Below are positions 32,495 through 46,211 of a stretch of 64,000 nt of DNA, piece after piece. Both the position numbers and the translations under genes were made by a program. The notes beneath the pieces are model-generated. The model was not told where the DNA came from, searched no databases, and worked only from the letters and a program-made list of their open reading frames with translations. The DNA comes from Takakia lepidozioides (taxonomy: Eukaryota; Streptophyta; Takakiopsida; Takakiales; Takakiaceae), in NCBI GenBank assembly GCA_030704615.1, contig CM060734.1, forward strand, positions 36,410,042 to 36,474,041. Reading direction: 5' to 3'. Position 1 is the first letter of the stretch; every line of letters begins with the position of its first letter.

Positions 32495-34544
32495 ACTCCC
32501 CGATCACAGATCCAGCAATAAAAGGCAAGCACGAGAGTGCGAATCAAAGCTCTTCTTCGCTGCAAATCAGAAGCAGTTAGAAATGCTTGCGTGACTCCGA
32601 GAGACGACAGATCCAATGGCGGCCGGGTTGGTGTTTGTGGAGGGCGGAGAGAAAGAGAACCATCTCCCCACTTCCCCGAGCTCCTGCCTTGCAAGCTCCT
32701 TGAAACCATCCTCCACCGTCCGCCGGCGTATCTTTGCCGGCAAGCCAGCCTCGTTCTACCCCACGTCGGGATTTCCATATCCCTGCCCGCTTTTTCCTTT
32801 TTCTTTTCCCCCTCACCGGCACGTTGATCACCAATTACATTATTCCCTAAATTAATAAAGATAAATGAAGTCGACTCTAAAGACAAGTAGACCTTTTCCC
32901 TGTAAAAACAACAATTACTAGTAATAAAATTGGATCCCCGAATCAACGTGCCCCTTAAACCCTTAAACCTCAAACCCTAACCAACGCCTGAAGATCAACG
33001 GTCAGAATCCGTTGATCCGTTAGCGGTCTCTTCACAGACTATTGAACGAACGAACAATGTCTCGATGGATGATAGTTTACTACCTCCGGTTGACCGTAGC
33101 CCGAGTTAGGTGGAGAAGGGGTTTGGAATCCTGACCGTCGGGGTTTGGATCAGTCCAAATCCCGGTACGCGGACAGACGTACGTTAGGTTAACCTGGCCG
33201 GAAAGAAAAGTGCATGCCCGTCGTAGATACCGGCGAGGCATCTTGTGTGAATATGCGCATCGGCCACTGGAGTTGCCGCCTGGGCGCCCCTCGTGCGGCG
33301 ACTGGCGCGCAGTGCGGTTTCGCTGCCCGTCCTCAATGTCAATCGCTCCCGACCTTCACTGTGAAGAGTTGTTGGCCTGCTCGTGTGTTGACATTGATGG
33401 CCCGCCATGGCGGCTCCCACACCTCGCGAGTCGCCATCCATCACCGCCACCTTTTTCTTTTCTGTTTGTGATCGATGCCTCATTGTCTGCGAGGCAGTGA
33501 TGGATGCAGCAGCAGGCTGGCGGTGGGTAATCGACAGTCATCCCAATGGGATCACATCCGAGTGTCACAGGCACTCCAGGACCCACCGAGTTAGTTCTGA
33601 TACATATATGAAGAAGTGCGAAAGCGAGGCCTGTAAAGCTTGATAAGAGACCAACATGAGGTGACTTGACTGTAGAAGAGTTAACAAGAACCTCTTAGTG
33701 GAGAAATAAAACCCCATAAAGAAAGGGAAAATGTATGAAAGATGCTCTGCCCAAGCGTGCCCAGCTTCCCATGATTAGTTTGTTGCAAAGCCCCGAAACA
33801 GGGACACAATCCATTTATATTCTCACTTTCTTAACGACAAAATAAGTGCCAATCCTTAAGATGATCAGAGTTTTGGAAGGAGAAGGAGATGTAATCAAGG
33901 CTGCAAAATCTGGGGTGACAACAAATCAAGCTTGACTGCAAAGGCTGACTGTCATGTGGAGATCACGGACAGCTATGTCAACCTCCATGTACAGTTCCTC
34001 CTTCCACAGCATAGTCCAAAGTGCACTGACCTCTAGAAGCTCTGTAGCTGAATGTGACAGATATCCCTGTTCTTTTCTAATATAATGTACAGGAAAAATG
34101 TAACAGTGTGTGCTGCATTTCAATTTCATGAGAGTTCCTATTTTGAAGTATACAAAACTGGCATTGTCTCCTGCAAAAGCATTGTTGGTCGTGCATGGCC
34201 CCAAACGTTGATTTTCGGGCTTCTGCTGGCCTATGGACACCATCCTCCTCCAGAAGTTCAGAGTCGTCTGGGACTCATAAGTCTCGGACAAGGAGAGCAG
34301 ATAACTCCAGAGGTGGGCCCGGGAGATAACACATCACATTGCCTCAAAAAACTCAAAATTGATCTGCGACGTGGTTGATGTCAAGTGCCTCATCTCACTG
34401 AATAGAACTAGATTTAGATACGCGATCTGGGGCACCCTCTGGGACTGTAGATCTAAGTCTAGCAATAGAGCACGGGGAGAGGGCATATAGTGATCCTTCA
34501 GGGTGAGCGACACTTGAGGAAAATCCAAATAAAGTCATGGGGGC
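32495..34544. other. phosphate carrier 5' flank and intergenic DNA
   Basis: 32495-32980 is probably 5' UTR and promoter of the carrier. 33100-33600 is markedly GC-rich with overlapping open frames on both strands but no recognisable protein. 33650-34540 leads to the SAICAR synthetase stop codon. Confidence 0.4.
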
Positions 34545-37500
34545 TCATCCAAGGTGCTTAAGAGCTTGTTGAACGTTTCTTGAAATGCGGTCATGCAGCG
34601 GCTCCTGCATCATGCCCCAAACTATAAGCACAAGCATCTATATGGATGCACAACCTCGAATGTAAAGGACATTGAAAGTGGCCACTCCAAACTACATCAC
34701 TTAAAAAGCAGATTATTGGCACAATAACTCACCTTACTGTCAGGAAGCCGAATTTTGGTACCTGTTATGCCCTCATATAATACAATGTACCTGCTTGTCC
34801 ACACAGCCCGTTTCAGATACACAATGATCCATACCTCCCTAAATAGACAACCACCTAAACAGTAGTGCAAAGTTCAGTCCAGCCATTGGCCAACTTCTTC
34901 AAGAGGAAGTAGTTCTGCAACTACACATTTTTATTCACGTCTCATTTGCCAACTACAAACGGACAACGTTGACCCACCGCCAAGCAAGTTCAGCCACCAG
35001 TTCCTCCGGTGCAGTTGGCAACACCTGCGACATGTGACAACCACAGCAAGCAGATTACACATGCGTACATCAATGAGGTTACAATACTTAAACAGGAAAA
35101 ACGCTGATGATGTGATGCAGCGAATTATGAAGAGAGGTGGGTGCTGTGCAACCTTGTCTTGGTAAGGGTTGCAGTTGTTTTTGAACCACAGCCGCAGAAA
35201 CTCCTGCATGCCCCATCTACCAATATCAACCATCATGTAGTAGCAGTACGGGCACCATCAGTGACAGGGACCCAGAGTAGCAGCAGAATGACAAAAAGCA
35301 GAGATCAAAGAAGACCTTGTCAATACTGTCAGGTTCCAACCCTTTACTGTGACGCTCTTCATAAGAGGCTGCTACCCAATAACGACTTGAATCTGGAGTG
35401 TGCACCTGCATTCATCAACCTCCATTTAGTCCCATTCCTACAAATGTACTCATTAGCCTTGCCATTTGCTACAGCACGAGAGAGGGACAAAAAAGGAAAC
35501 AAACATAACAGAGTAGTGGTGCTTCTGCAGCTGTTTAGAAATGAGAGTGCACCTCATCAATCAAGAGAATTGATCCATCACTGGCCTTGCCAAACTCATA
35601 TTTTGTGTCCACTAGAAGCAGCCCATGCTGCAATGCCAGCTCCTGTAGTTCATCACATAAGAATGCCAGGTCCCCTCTTCAAGTGAGGATGCCAGCCCAT
35701 TTGAGCCAAAACTAAGGGACACCAGTAGCAGTCTTCTTTGCAATCAATTGTCTACTTCACTGATACTGCGATCCTCTAGTCGTTACTGAATTGATTGAGC
35801 AAGATATAAGCTGCCTATCAGATGCTGCTGCCCTCATGAACATTGTGGAATACTAGACAGTTCCAAACTGTAAACATCACTGGTGACAGGGAATAACCGC
35901 AACTTAATACTAAGTATAGTACTTCAGGTCTGCTGATTTTCTGTCTTCCAACAGTGTTTGAGGCATTAAAGATGCTTTCCACTCAAAAAAATTCCCAGGT
36001 TCCACTACCCATGATCTCAACCCAAAACGCCCACCACAGACCACTTCAGCGTTACGCCACCATCATCCCATCCTGTCTCCTGGAAAAGATAAATTGGACC
36101 ACCATGACTAAACAATATGTAGAGAACCAGTCTTACCTGACCATAGGCAAACAGGGCAAGGGCCTTGCTGCGTACTTCCTCAAAATCCTCCTTTGACATC
36201 AGCCCTTGCTCCACTATCTATGTCTCATGCACCACAAGACCGCAGGCATTGTCAGATGTGCAGATCTGAGTGGCAGTATCATAATACTTTAAGACAGACC
36301 CAGACCCCTTCAGCTGACACCACCCTTTATGGCCAACGGAATTATAGAAGGTACTTTCCATGAGCATTACGAAAGAATGGCTTCAGGTTAAGAGAATAGC
36401 TTGACAACCTCGTCCCCTGAAATTGGATAGTCATGGTCCACTGCCTTGGTGGTGGGTGTCAGAATGTTTTCCTCCAACCTCTGATTCTTCTGCATCCCTG
36501 CCATTCTTGCACTTCTCAGCAGCAGGGCATTGGACAAGTGTGGTTTCCATCACAGAAAAGAAGGGTAAAGAAAGAAAGGAGCTTTGTTGCCTCCACATGA
36601 AGCCCAAAGAGCTTCCGGGATCGTAACAAAAGAAACTTATTACTGCGGACACGCTCGACTGCAAGCTTCACCATTCAGTTCGGCAAGTACTTGCTGAAGG
36701 CTCAGTCCAGTTGGGAGACTTACAAAGGGCACACTAGACAAACAAAGAGAGACAGATGGATAGATACCAAACAGAAATACCATGGAACATGTACAAGCTA
36801 CGGTGGCTGTCCCTTTGGTATCAGCAAAGTTCAACTTATGTACAAAATGAGATAATCACCATTGGAAAGAGGGTTGCCACAGTAGTTGCGCACCCCTTCC
36901 TTGTAGACTGTCCACAGGGAAGTGCTTGTGCTGCCTGTCACATATCCCCTCACTGCACCAACATAACCCACACTGCACTTGTAAGTCTCAGAAATACACC
37001 AAGCAGCACGAGAGGCACAAACATGCAGACACAAAGTCAATCTCTAAACCTATACACGGACACTCCAGCATTGCACCAACATCCAGACTGGCTTATCCCG
37101 CCAAGATACTGCAAAGAGTTCTTCATACTCTGGATAATGCAAGCAGGTCATACCTACAAATTCCACAGGAAAGACTGAGCACTTTTTTGCAATGGTGACA
37201 TTCGGGTCTGGTGCTGCCACCAGTGCATTGCTGGTAATGTGCCTCGTCTTGTCAAACCACCAAACACTAGTCTCATTCAACACCTGCTCTCTCCCCCGTC
37301 CACACATCAGTGGCCGAAACTGCCACCAACATCATCCAAAAAATGCTAATAGACCCACCACCCACTCTCAGCTTGCAGCTAATCAACCATGTTGTTCAAA
37401 CTGAACAAGGGATTGATGTAAATGAATGAGCAAGAAACACAGTGAAGGGATCAAGAATACCTGACCCTTGAATGGCACAGATGCCAGCACACGGTCAAAT

Positions 37501-39134
37501 GCGCTCTGGCGATCAGTGGTCACAAGCACCAGATACTCACCCGCATCATATGTGTCCCTGACCTGCCCACCCAACCCTCCAGACAATCCACAATTAGGTA
37601 TGTCTCAGCAGCAATGCCATAGACGACTCGTTTGTGCATCAAGTGAAATGAGTTTGTCCCTGACAGCAACACAGTTCTGGAGTTAATGTCAAAACTGGGT
37701 GGACACACATCCAGCCATCTTGTCAAACTGTAACTGAAGAACAGACCCAAGCCACAGTTCACCATAACCAAATTGATTTTACACATGATGCTCTGAAAAC
37801 TACATGTGATAGCCAACAACCTGTCTTTAAACAAGGAGGACTAATGAGAGAGGAAAATGACTCGACCTCCTACCTTGCCTTGGATCTTGGGCCCCAGGCC
37901 AGGAACGGTATCGGACAGAGATGTTTCAGTAAGGCAATTAGAGAGACCCTCCCTTATGGCATGTAAGACTTGCGGCCGCCGGGAATCGAGGTCTATTGTG
38001 GCAAGAGGGCCATTGAACCGTCTGCAGCATCATAATGCAATGAACCGGTAGTCATGATTAGGCACCACAGCGGTCCCGAGGTTACCAGGAAAATATGAAC
38101 TCTTAGGTCAGTCAACTGTCTATAAGAGTCTCCACTGGGACTGAGGCAGCTATGTATCCACAGGTCTCCACATACCACATAGATTGAACCGACATAAACA
38201 CAAGTCCAACTAACCTCCCTAATCACCTAAAAGTTGTCCAGCTCTGAGCAACCATTCAGATTTACATGGACCTTCTCTGTTCCAGTGAAATTTCACCTAC
38301 ATTTAGTTCCACAACAGCGGCACAAACCTTACCCAGAGTCCTCCATCCAGAAGGTTCAGCTTCGCACTAGAGCTACAAATAGGCCGGCCGCTCAACTACA
38401 TGTCCAGGCAGTCACTCGGCTTGGAGCACTGGCCTGTCCATAATGATGTTCACCAAGTGAAAAAACTTTCTTTCCGTTTCTGGAAACTGATAGAGGGATG
38501 TTCAGGTTCATAGCAAAGCAAACTGTATGTAGTCAGCAACAAGAGAGAGAGAGTTTGCACCAGCTCAAAGGCAATCCCAACCTTGCGAAGCAACTGATGC
38601 AAAGCCAGAAACTTTCTTTCCTGCTTCCAAGGTCACTAATGCAGCAAACAAACAGACTGACGAGGAGATTCGCTACAGCTTAAACAATAGAGCCAAAAAG
38701 CAGATGCCATTGGTTAAACTCGGTAAATCTTCCACCTCAACAGTGTAAGCACCCAGACCAGGGCAAAAAGGGAATCCAAAATAGCAGGTCTACAGGGTTG
38801 GCCAACTGCTCTATTTGACTTACAACATTTCACGATTACGTAATCTTGTTGAAAAGTGGAAAATGGCTACACAGGCTTCTGTTTCCAATAATTCAGTACC
38901 TTGGCTTGGCGGGCCGCTCACAATCCATCTATCGCTGGGCCTGGGTATGCGAGGGTGTGGCAGTGGTAAACAAGACCTGGTTTTTCTGTGACCAACAGCC
39001 TGCAGCTTGTGCTTGTCAAAATCTCCGCGCATTTTGAGGACGCCGCAGTGCTGGTTTCCGGGGATGACGCCAGCCTGCGTCACTGCCTTGCACAAGCGGG
39101 GCACCACGGAGTCCCCTCGCTCTCCCGCAAACAC
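34545..39134 (-). CDS. PUR7: phosphoribosylaminoimidazole-succinocarboxamide (SAICAR) synthetase
   Basis: Purine biosynthesis: joins CAIR and aspartate using ATP, in plastids. Thirteen exons with GT-AG borders and unbroken phase: 39134-38977, 38021-37874, 37562-37461, 37283-37154, 36952-36860, 36497-36409, 36217-36137, 35642-35553, 35405-35316, 35203-35153, 35024-34978, 34790-34733, 34604-34545; about 398 aa. Diagnostic text: GKVRDTYD across the exon 2/3 join, [34 protein letters not shown] across exons 4/5, [51 protein letters not shown] and [13 protein letters not shown]. These are the SAICAR synthetase signatures that bind ATP and CAIR. Exon 1 (52 codons from ATG 39134) is the least certain: it is supported by matching phase and a donor, and would be the transit-peptide region. 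The rest is secure. Confidence 0.92.
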
Positions 39135-40244
39135 CTACTCATTTCATGACCTTCTCAACCACGTCAATTCCCACATTGCATGGAATAACCAACTCACTAG
39201 AATGGTACAATTCGCAAGAGAGGAAGCTTTACCCTGCTGCTGATGGGAAAACTGGATTTGGAGCAGCGCCCAGCACCAATACTTGCAAGTTCGGTTGAGG
39301 CACAAGGTGATAGAGATGCAGAGGCGATAGTGAAGACGATCGCAGACACCATTGGTTGAGACTGATTGTAGTCTGAAGAGAAGAATAATACTTGTTAACC
39401 CCGAGCCATCACTGCAAACTGTATAACCAACAATTGCGAAGAAAGACCAACAACGCCTCGTGAACAGGAAGTTATCGAAGTCCACCAAAAAAATGCAAAG
39501 GGAGACAACAGAGCCTAGGGTACAGGGTTTAGGGTACAGAGTTTTGGGTTCATCCGTCCTCATGTATTTCTTGGTCCTTGTAGAGAGGAGCATCTACTTC
39601 GTCTCTCTCGACCCGAGGATGACACTACTAGATCTCTCTTTTTAGCCCCTCTTTTCTCTTTAAAGTCCTTTTTAATATATATTTTGGGCTCCAGCCTGCG
39701 ATAGAATAGTTAGAGGTCAATGCATAATAGTTTTCACACCTCCATGATTTCTTGCTCCTTCCAGAGGACTTGAATGGAATCAATTTAAAGGGTTAAAAGT
39801 TGCAATGGAACATACTTAATAGGGTTTCAGTACAATCCTTCAGTAGATGCATGGAGACAGAAAGCTTCGGCCCTTCCCCCAATTTGAGGTGGGCCCCATA
39901 TGGTTTATTCCAACAATATTTACAAATGTAATGAATTCATCTTGCTCTACCCTCAAATCAAGTCCAGACTCCTTTTGTATAAGGTCTTCAGTCTACAAGA
40001 ATCAACTCATGCTGAGAATGTCGCAGCATGAGAATATGCAGCCAACCATCACATGCAAGTCATGACACAGACACTGAAGGAATGGCATGGTTAGCTACCA
40101 AACACACAATGTGTGCGTTTTCTGTCTCCATGCACCAATGGAGAGGGAATATTACAGCTTCTGCAACACTGTGGAATTAAACTTTATTTTTAGAACTCCT
40201 TCATGCACTAGATTTGTTATGAATTCTGCCCCAATCAGGGAGCC
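39135..40244. other. intergenic, no gene recognised
   Basis: Upstream of SAICAR synthetase and downstream of the sulfoquinovosidase pseudogene. A short telomere-like stretch (ggtttagggtacagag, about 39526) is too short to matter. Confidence 0.4.
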
Positions 40245-43200
40245 TTTCTTGATAAACATACATGCTCCCATGTGTCCCCAGGGGGAAAATAAGCTTGCAC
40301 CCTTGAGTGCCCTTTATTGAGTACAGGGACCACGAGTATCTCACATCCAACCAGGAATTGCTGGTAAGTGATGCCTATTATGGTCACCAGAACCTAAACC
40401 TGGCATGTCTACCAATTTGATCATATCCGCCAAAACTTGGTTCAATCTTGCACCTGCTTGTCATTTGCATAGTGCAAAAACAGTTACTGGCATCCCCGTT
40501 TTGCTGCCTCCTGCAGTTTAGCCATGAATCCATACAGACCACCAGTGAGCATCAAAATGACTCTCTTCTGCTAAGCAGAACTTAAGCCCAGCTCTAGCAA
40601 CCCTTTCACTTGAACTAAAAATTGTAAGATCTGTGAAGTCTGCATCAATGTCTTCCTCCAGGAAGAGTCTCTTTGATACAATACCATTCTCTATTGAACT
40701 GTCATAAAGTGAAAGCATAATTACCTTGACGAGCTGGCGATGGTAAAACTCCCAAGCTTTGTACATCTTTGCACATCGAGTGAAGTGCATTAAGGTTCTC
40801 TCATTTGAGTAGAACTGTTGAGTTGGCGGCTGGCACATTTCCCTGCTCCAAAAGTTTGTGCAGTGTACCAACATATATACGAGATTAGTGTAAACTGTAA
40901 CCATACTACAAAGAAATTCATTCGTCTATGGGACCTAGCATTGAAAACAGACAATCATGGACACACATTCCAAGGTGGCACTGTCTGTGCCAGCGAACAG
41001 CAAAAGTCACCATTTACTCTTATAGGTACAGTCTACTAGCTTTGGACTACTTATGCATGGTGGCCACCCCAGACAGGGGAAGTACCCTAGCTTGCTACAA
41101 GGCTACAACAAACAACATCTTATCTCTCTACATGGCCTTCTACAAATTGATTTTTCTGATAGTTTGTAGTGGGAAAAGTCACCTCATGAGTTCTAAATAT
41201 GGTTGTAAAAGCATTCAGCTCCATCCATCGCATCAGAAGCTCCTCGCTCCGACGGTATTTGAAGAAGGGCAAATCGACAGTGCAGTAGCCACCAATATCA
41301 CTGTGATCGAAAGAATAGCCACTAAGACCACTAGTCAGCAGCCCTGTCACAGCACTCTTTATTCCATCATGCCGCTGCCAGCTCACCATCTGGTCACCTG
41401 CCCAAAATAACGTGCTGTAGCGTAGGCTTCCCCTGTATCCAGCCGCATGAAGAAAACTAGCTTGTCCTCATCTTTCTCATCTCCTTGAGATTGGCTTTCT
41501 TCCAACTTGCACTGTATTGATGTTAGCTTACTTTTCCTCAGCTCTTCTTGCTCCTTCTCCCACTCTTCTACAAACTCTCTGTTTAGCTCTGCCCACATCT
41601 CAGGGTACTCGTTGTGAGCTGTGGCAGGGTCTTCACCTGCAGGATAACATCTCCACACAAATTGAGTGATCAGACGATGGATACCTACACATGAAAATCA
41701 GATTGTTGATGAAAAGTGGTAAAGGAATTCAATGTTGCACAGCAGAAGGACAAATAATTTAGTGACGTTGTCGCCGCATCAGATTGTTCAGACAACCACT
41801 TTCTGGAAGATATACAATGGCCAAGGGATGAATTTGCACAGTAACAAACATGCAATTATGCTTGTTGCGACTTAGTGTAGCATGGTCTGACTTACAAGGT
41901 TACTGCTAGAGAGGCACCCTACCTGAGAAGAGCAAGGAGTCAAAAGGCAAGGACTCTCCAAAGTCAGCCATCCAACCACGGACACCAGTCTGAACCATGT
42001 TGTGCATGATATCTTTGAGCCATTTGCGGGCTGCAGGGTTGGTCAGGTCCACCATGGCAGAATCAAAGCTAGTGTTGGGAATCATATACGGAGCTCCAAA
42101 GTTATCTCCAATCAGAAAACTTCCTTTTTTGGCCTCATCAAGAAAAATTCCTTCTTGAATTGGGTTTCTCATCTGTCTGTAAACCAAAACAGAAAACTCA
42201 GTCCCAGTGCAAATCTCCGTCCTGGCAAGGGCCCCTGCATTTAAATGCAACCTCTTATGGAACTGTAATGGCATCCAGATTACACTGGTAAGTGCATATT
42301 GATAGTAACCCTCAAAATGCGATTTACTGTGAGCGTGGTTCCATTAGCAGCAACCACAATGTCGAGATGGTCTGGCCTATGCAAGGGGTTATGTCTCTTT
42401 CAAGGTGTATGATTTCTGTTACTGTGGGACAGCACCTGCACCAGGACACAACCAATGAAGCTCAACATTGCATAGAAGAGGAGTCCAGATTTACCAGCAA
42501 GGTGAAGGAAGGACTTGACACTTACAGGTGCGATGAAAGGATTGCAATAAGTCATAGTCTGAATGCCATGTGAACGTAAATCACGAACAAGTTTTTCCCA
42601 ATTTGGATAGTGGTCTTCATCCACTTCCCAGTTCCACCATAACTGCCACCCTATGCTTGTCTTCCTCTGCCCTACCCAGTCCTGAAACAAACAACTCCCA
42701 ACATAACTTGTTAAAAACCAATCTGATGGTGCTCTTGATGGTAATAGTGAGCTTGTCCTTACAGAGAGGGATTTTTCTTAGTATTTTTCAGGGCAAGGTG
42801 GGGTGTTGGTTGCAGAGAGAGACAGAGGACCTCACAAACAATGCTAGTCCGTTCAACAATGTGGAATTAGACAACTGCAAAGAAAGCTTGAAAGCTAGAG
42901 TCGTAATGAGAAGTCGAAAGACATACAGCTAGAAACATAATGACACAAGCCTGGAGGTTTTCTGAAGGAATGTCTTGGGGCGCTTGCATCAATTCAATTT
43001 GATTAAATCAGTCACAAATCATCAAACATAATCTTGAGAAGGTCATGGAAGTGCCTGCAATGAGAAAAGTGCATGTCACACTCACTTGGAGCCAGAATGC
43101 AGAGACAGGCACATCAAAGTCTTGGAGCTGCTGCCAAACTTTGCGCACAGCATCCAAACCCCCTTGCATACCCACAATAGCACCTTTGGTGATCCACTGA

Positions 43201-44950
43201 GGAAGTTCGCGCATGCAGTATTCGCCCCTGAATGCAACTTGCATGGACCTGGGGCACCCAATCGGTGTCACTATCATTCTACCATAGCCCTAACCTAAGA
43301 ATACAGTGTGCCAAGGTGTTTTTCCTTTTGAGAAATGGTTGCTGAGACTGTTATTCATATAGTCCATGGGAAGCCAACTATGGTATACACACTCCACCAT
43401 CACCCTCCTCCAGGAAAATAGAATTCATGCCCCAGAGCAAACCTTGACCCTTTACTCCCAACATGCAAGTTTGCTTTAAGTATTGCTCAAAATCACACGT
43501 GCATGTAACACTTCCGCAATAACCCATCTATCGGGACAATTTCAAGAACATACACGAGAAAGAGAAGGAAATTACTCACTTGCACTTGGACGCGGTCATG
43601 GCGAGTGAGGTCAAAAAGGGCATGCTCGTAGCCCTACAGGTAGAGGGAGTGCATGTCTGAAGTCATGTAGTATGGAGCGGGTGCATATGTCGTATGCCAA
43701 TCTCCTCCTGCCCTGTCGCATCCACCAGTTGCGCCAATCCCAGTTCAAGCACATTCCAAACATCATCGTCTTCATTCACACTCCCACCTAACTTGCAGCC
43801 AAGTGGTCAACTCTAGAGCTCACCAAAGTAGCATAGGTACTGACCAATGTGTTTAATACATCCAAGCTTTGCAAATCAGAGACACCTACCCCACCAGACT
43901 GAAATGGTATCATCTTTAGAAAAACATTGACTAAAGGTGTTTCATATTCACTGCGCCACCAGTGTCTGGTGTATGCATCCTGGTATAGCAGCGACTTGTG
44001 CACCTTTAATGTATTGTATATGTACAACTGAGGTTTCCAAGGTGCAGAAACGTTCTTACAAGAGTCTTTACACTTCAAACAGACGACCATTCACGTACCG
44101 ATTTGGTAAAATTCAGTTTAGCTTGTAACCCGATAATCTCGGTCAAGGTAAATGGAAGCCCAAGATCACTGCAAATCCACAGTATTGTCTTTACCAGTGG
44201 GCTATACGGTTTTAAGGCATGATCAATCACGGCGAAAGGAGTTGATTGCGGTACCTGTGGGCTACCAGATTGGCAGCAGCAGTGATGGGTTGGTCCCCTC
44301 TTCCCAAGCCCTGTTCCTGGACCATGATGGGCACTCTTCTTCCCTTCATGTCTAAGTAGGAGAACTGTTCACCAAAACCATAGAATCTCCCCTTTGTTTG
44401 ATAAATAGGTGAGCTGAATTCGGTTGAATTGGGGCAATTGAACGCCGCTTTGATCCCTAACAAGCCTCATAATGCTGGAAACTCTGCCCGGACTCCTCAA
44501 GTTTTTCAAGCATTTCCGCACTCTCGTTAGACTTGACTGTCCTCCTCTCACTAAACACCTCTCCTTCATATCCACTATTCCGACCTCGTTCACTGATCTC
44601 CTCCATTTCCGCAAATCACTGTAAGTTGTCAATCGAGCAAAAGCGGAAAAGGGTTCATTCGACCAAAGCCACTGCAGACGTTCAGGAATATCATACATCT
44701 GCCGCAATCCCTCGTGCCTTCCACCTTCACCGAAGAAAATGTCAGGATGATTCAGTGATTTGTTTCCCCAAAAATGTCGTGTAATATAATGTTCAAGAGT
44801 GACGGGTAAATCCAACCATATCTGAAAGCCAAGATGGTGGTCTCTTCCCTCTATAAACATTAGACAATAACGCACACCCACGCTTCGCAGATTTTCGGGA
44901 GCGCTAAAGAAGCCCGAGTTTTTTGGGCTATACTTTTGTAAAATGGTCCG
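40245..44950 (-). pseudogene. sulfoquinovosidase-type GH31 alpha-glycosidase, disrupted
   Basis: The family (bacterial YihQ and plant relatives) releases sulfoquinovose from sulfolipid derivatives. Recognised blocks, minus strand: GRFYGFGEQFSYLDMKGRR and VPIMVQEQGLGRGDQPIT (44.4-44.26 kb); AGGDWHTTYAPAPYYMTSD (43712-43580); WITKGAIVGMQGG (43248-43086); DWVGQRKTSIGWQLWWNW (42681-42526); GVRGWMADFGE with the nucleophile Asp near 41963; WAGDQMVSWQRHDG and HSDIGGY with the acid/base Asp near 41297; FYSNERTLMHFTRCAK (40842-40725); FLVGCEILVVPVL (about 40.35 kb). Lesions: in-frame TAG at 43634-43636; frame change with missing residues near 43.21 kb; an extra T in a T-run near 42145; a frameshift near 41445; a frameshift near 40820; stops near 40.48 kb; a frame switch between about 44.62 and 44.46 kb. 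Exon borders otherwise look normal, so it is a recently decayed spliced gene rather than a processed copy. Confidence 0.8.
41088..41126 (+). repeat. LINE 3' tail fragment
   Basis: The words gctacaaggctacaacaaac and aacatcttat followed by ctctct match the terminal sequence of the LINE copies at 17.8-20.4 kb. It lies in an intron of the GH31 pseudogene. Confidence 0.5.
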
Positions 44951-44967
44951 CTCTCAGAACCTATGCC

Positions 44968-45411
44968 TTAGCTGTGACCAGCTGCGAGTTGCTCTTCGGC
45001 TAGCTTGGCATCATTGTATAAGCAACCTTTGACAAGTACAGTGGGTCCATTTGCTGCTGTGGTGGTACCATCAGCGTCGGTGGAATCGCAAGGCAACAGG
45101 TACACTTCCCCGGCTTGAGGACAGCCACTCTTCTCTGAAATTTTTCCGCAACAGTTGCAGCCGGTTTTTCTTGGGAGGAAGAAACTAACAGATTTGCTCA
45201 AGCAACTCATATTCCACTTGATTTCATTGTGTGTTGGGTTGCTGTTTTGTGGCCCCATTATTGTGTTGCACTGGTAGATGAGATTCACGACAGTCTGCAT
45301 GAGAGTCAGCCCATCTAGTCGCACTCTTCCAGCAGGCCTGAATCGATAGTGGTGCTTCCTACACCTTCGCACTTTGCATGAAGAACTTACGATGTGCAGG
45401 AATATACTCAA
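44968..45411 (-). other. unassigned open frame upstream of the GH31 pseudogene
   Basis: A 147-codon minus-strand frame ending at 44968, just before the first GH31-like coding text. It is Cys-rich in places (TGCNCCGKISEKSGC). It could be a 5' exon with a damaged exit, but I see no family match. Confidence 0.2.
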
Positions 45412-45921
45412 TCCCCATATATATCTGCAATCTACTTACTTAAGGGGTGTGCACACTTCCATCTACCTAGAGGGGGTGTGCACTCTTCAAAACTAGTGGT
45501 GCGACGCACTTCTCCTCCAATCCTCTCCAAGAGACGGAGAGAGCCTTAGAGGCGATTCAACTAAGTTGAAACCGAAAACGAGAAACCGTTTCCCATTTCG
45601 CAGATGCAATGCACCTTTTCTGTATCCAAGCGACCACAAAAACAAAAACTAGACAACCAGATCAGGCAAGAGCTCTAGAGCTGTGGACATCTGTATGTCT
45701 AGATAACTCCTGCAGGAAGGAGGCACTCACATGCAATCATATTCATCACCCGCCATTACCCTGCTAACATACATTACTGCTCTAATCTGCACTGCCCAGC
45801 ATTGCACAGGAGTTACGACTGGGTGGCTACTTAGAAAAGGAGAAGGAGATGGAGGCCCTGAAGTCACAAAGTAGCTTAATGGAGGAGAGAAGAAGCGAGA
45901 GAAAAGGATGTATATAGGTTT
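45412..45921. other. no gene recognised
   Basis: Probable 5' flank of the GH31 pseudogene up to the copia insertion. Adjacent imperfect repeats of gggtgtgcac(a/t)cttc occur at 45447 and 45475. Confidence 0.4.
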
Positions 45922-45926
45922 GGAAA
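45922..45926. repeat. copia target-site duplication (left), GGAAA
   Basis: Identical to 57523-57527 on the other side of the element. Confidence 0.85.
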
Positions 45927-46195
45927 TGTTGGAAAACCATCGAGAAACCCCGATCACTAATACGAGAGCATGAGATGTTGAGGAACGAAGAAGAAGATAT
46001 GAAATGATTCTACCCATAGAAATATATACATGAGTCTCGATCCACTTCACAAGGAAGTCTACTATTTTAATCTCCGCTGATATCTCCGCTGAGATCTCTA
46101 GATAGCTACTACCGCTACCACCGTCATGCAGTGATAATGTTGCACCGCTAAACTATTTATGTACAGTTGACTAGGAGGAAAGCTGATATCTAACA
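45927..46195 (-). repeat. copia 3' LTR
   Basis: It pairs with 57254-57522, same length. It follows the polypurine tract in element orientation. Confidence 0.92.
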
Positions 46196-46211
46196 CTCCT
46201 CCTCAGATTTC
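46196..46211 (-). promoter_or_regulatory. copia polypurine tract
   Basis: Minus-strand reading GAAATCTGAGGAGGAG directly abuts the 3' LTR. It serves as the primer for plus-strand DNA synthesis. Confidence 0.8.

Noticed and set aside
32169-32973. Several frames on both strands over the phosphate carrier leader and 5' flank
   Set aside because: GC-rich DNA opens chance frames; only the carrier frame shows protein homology.
39510-39560. Telomere-like ggtttaggg words
   Set aside because: Only one true unit; not an interstitial telomere array.
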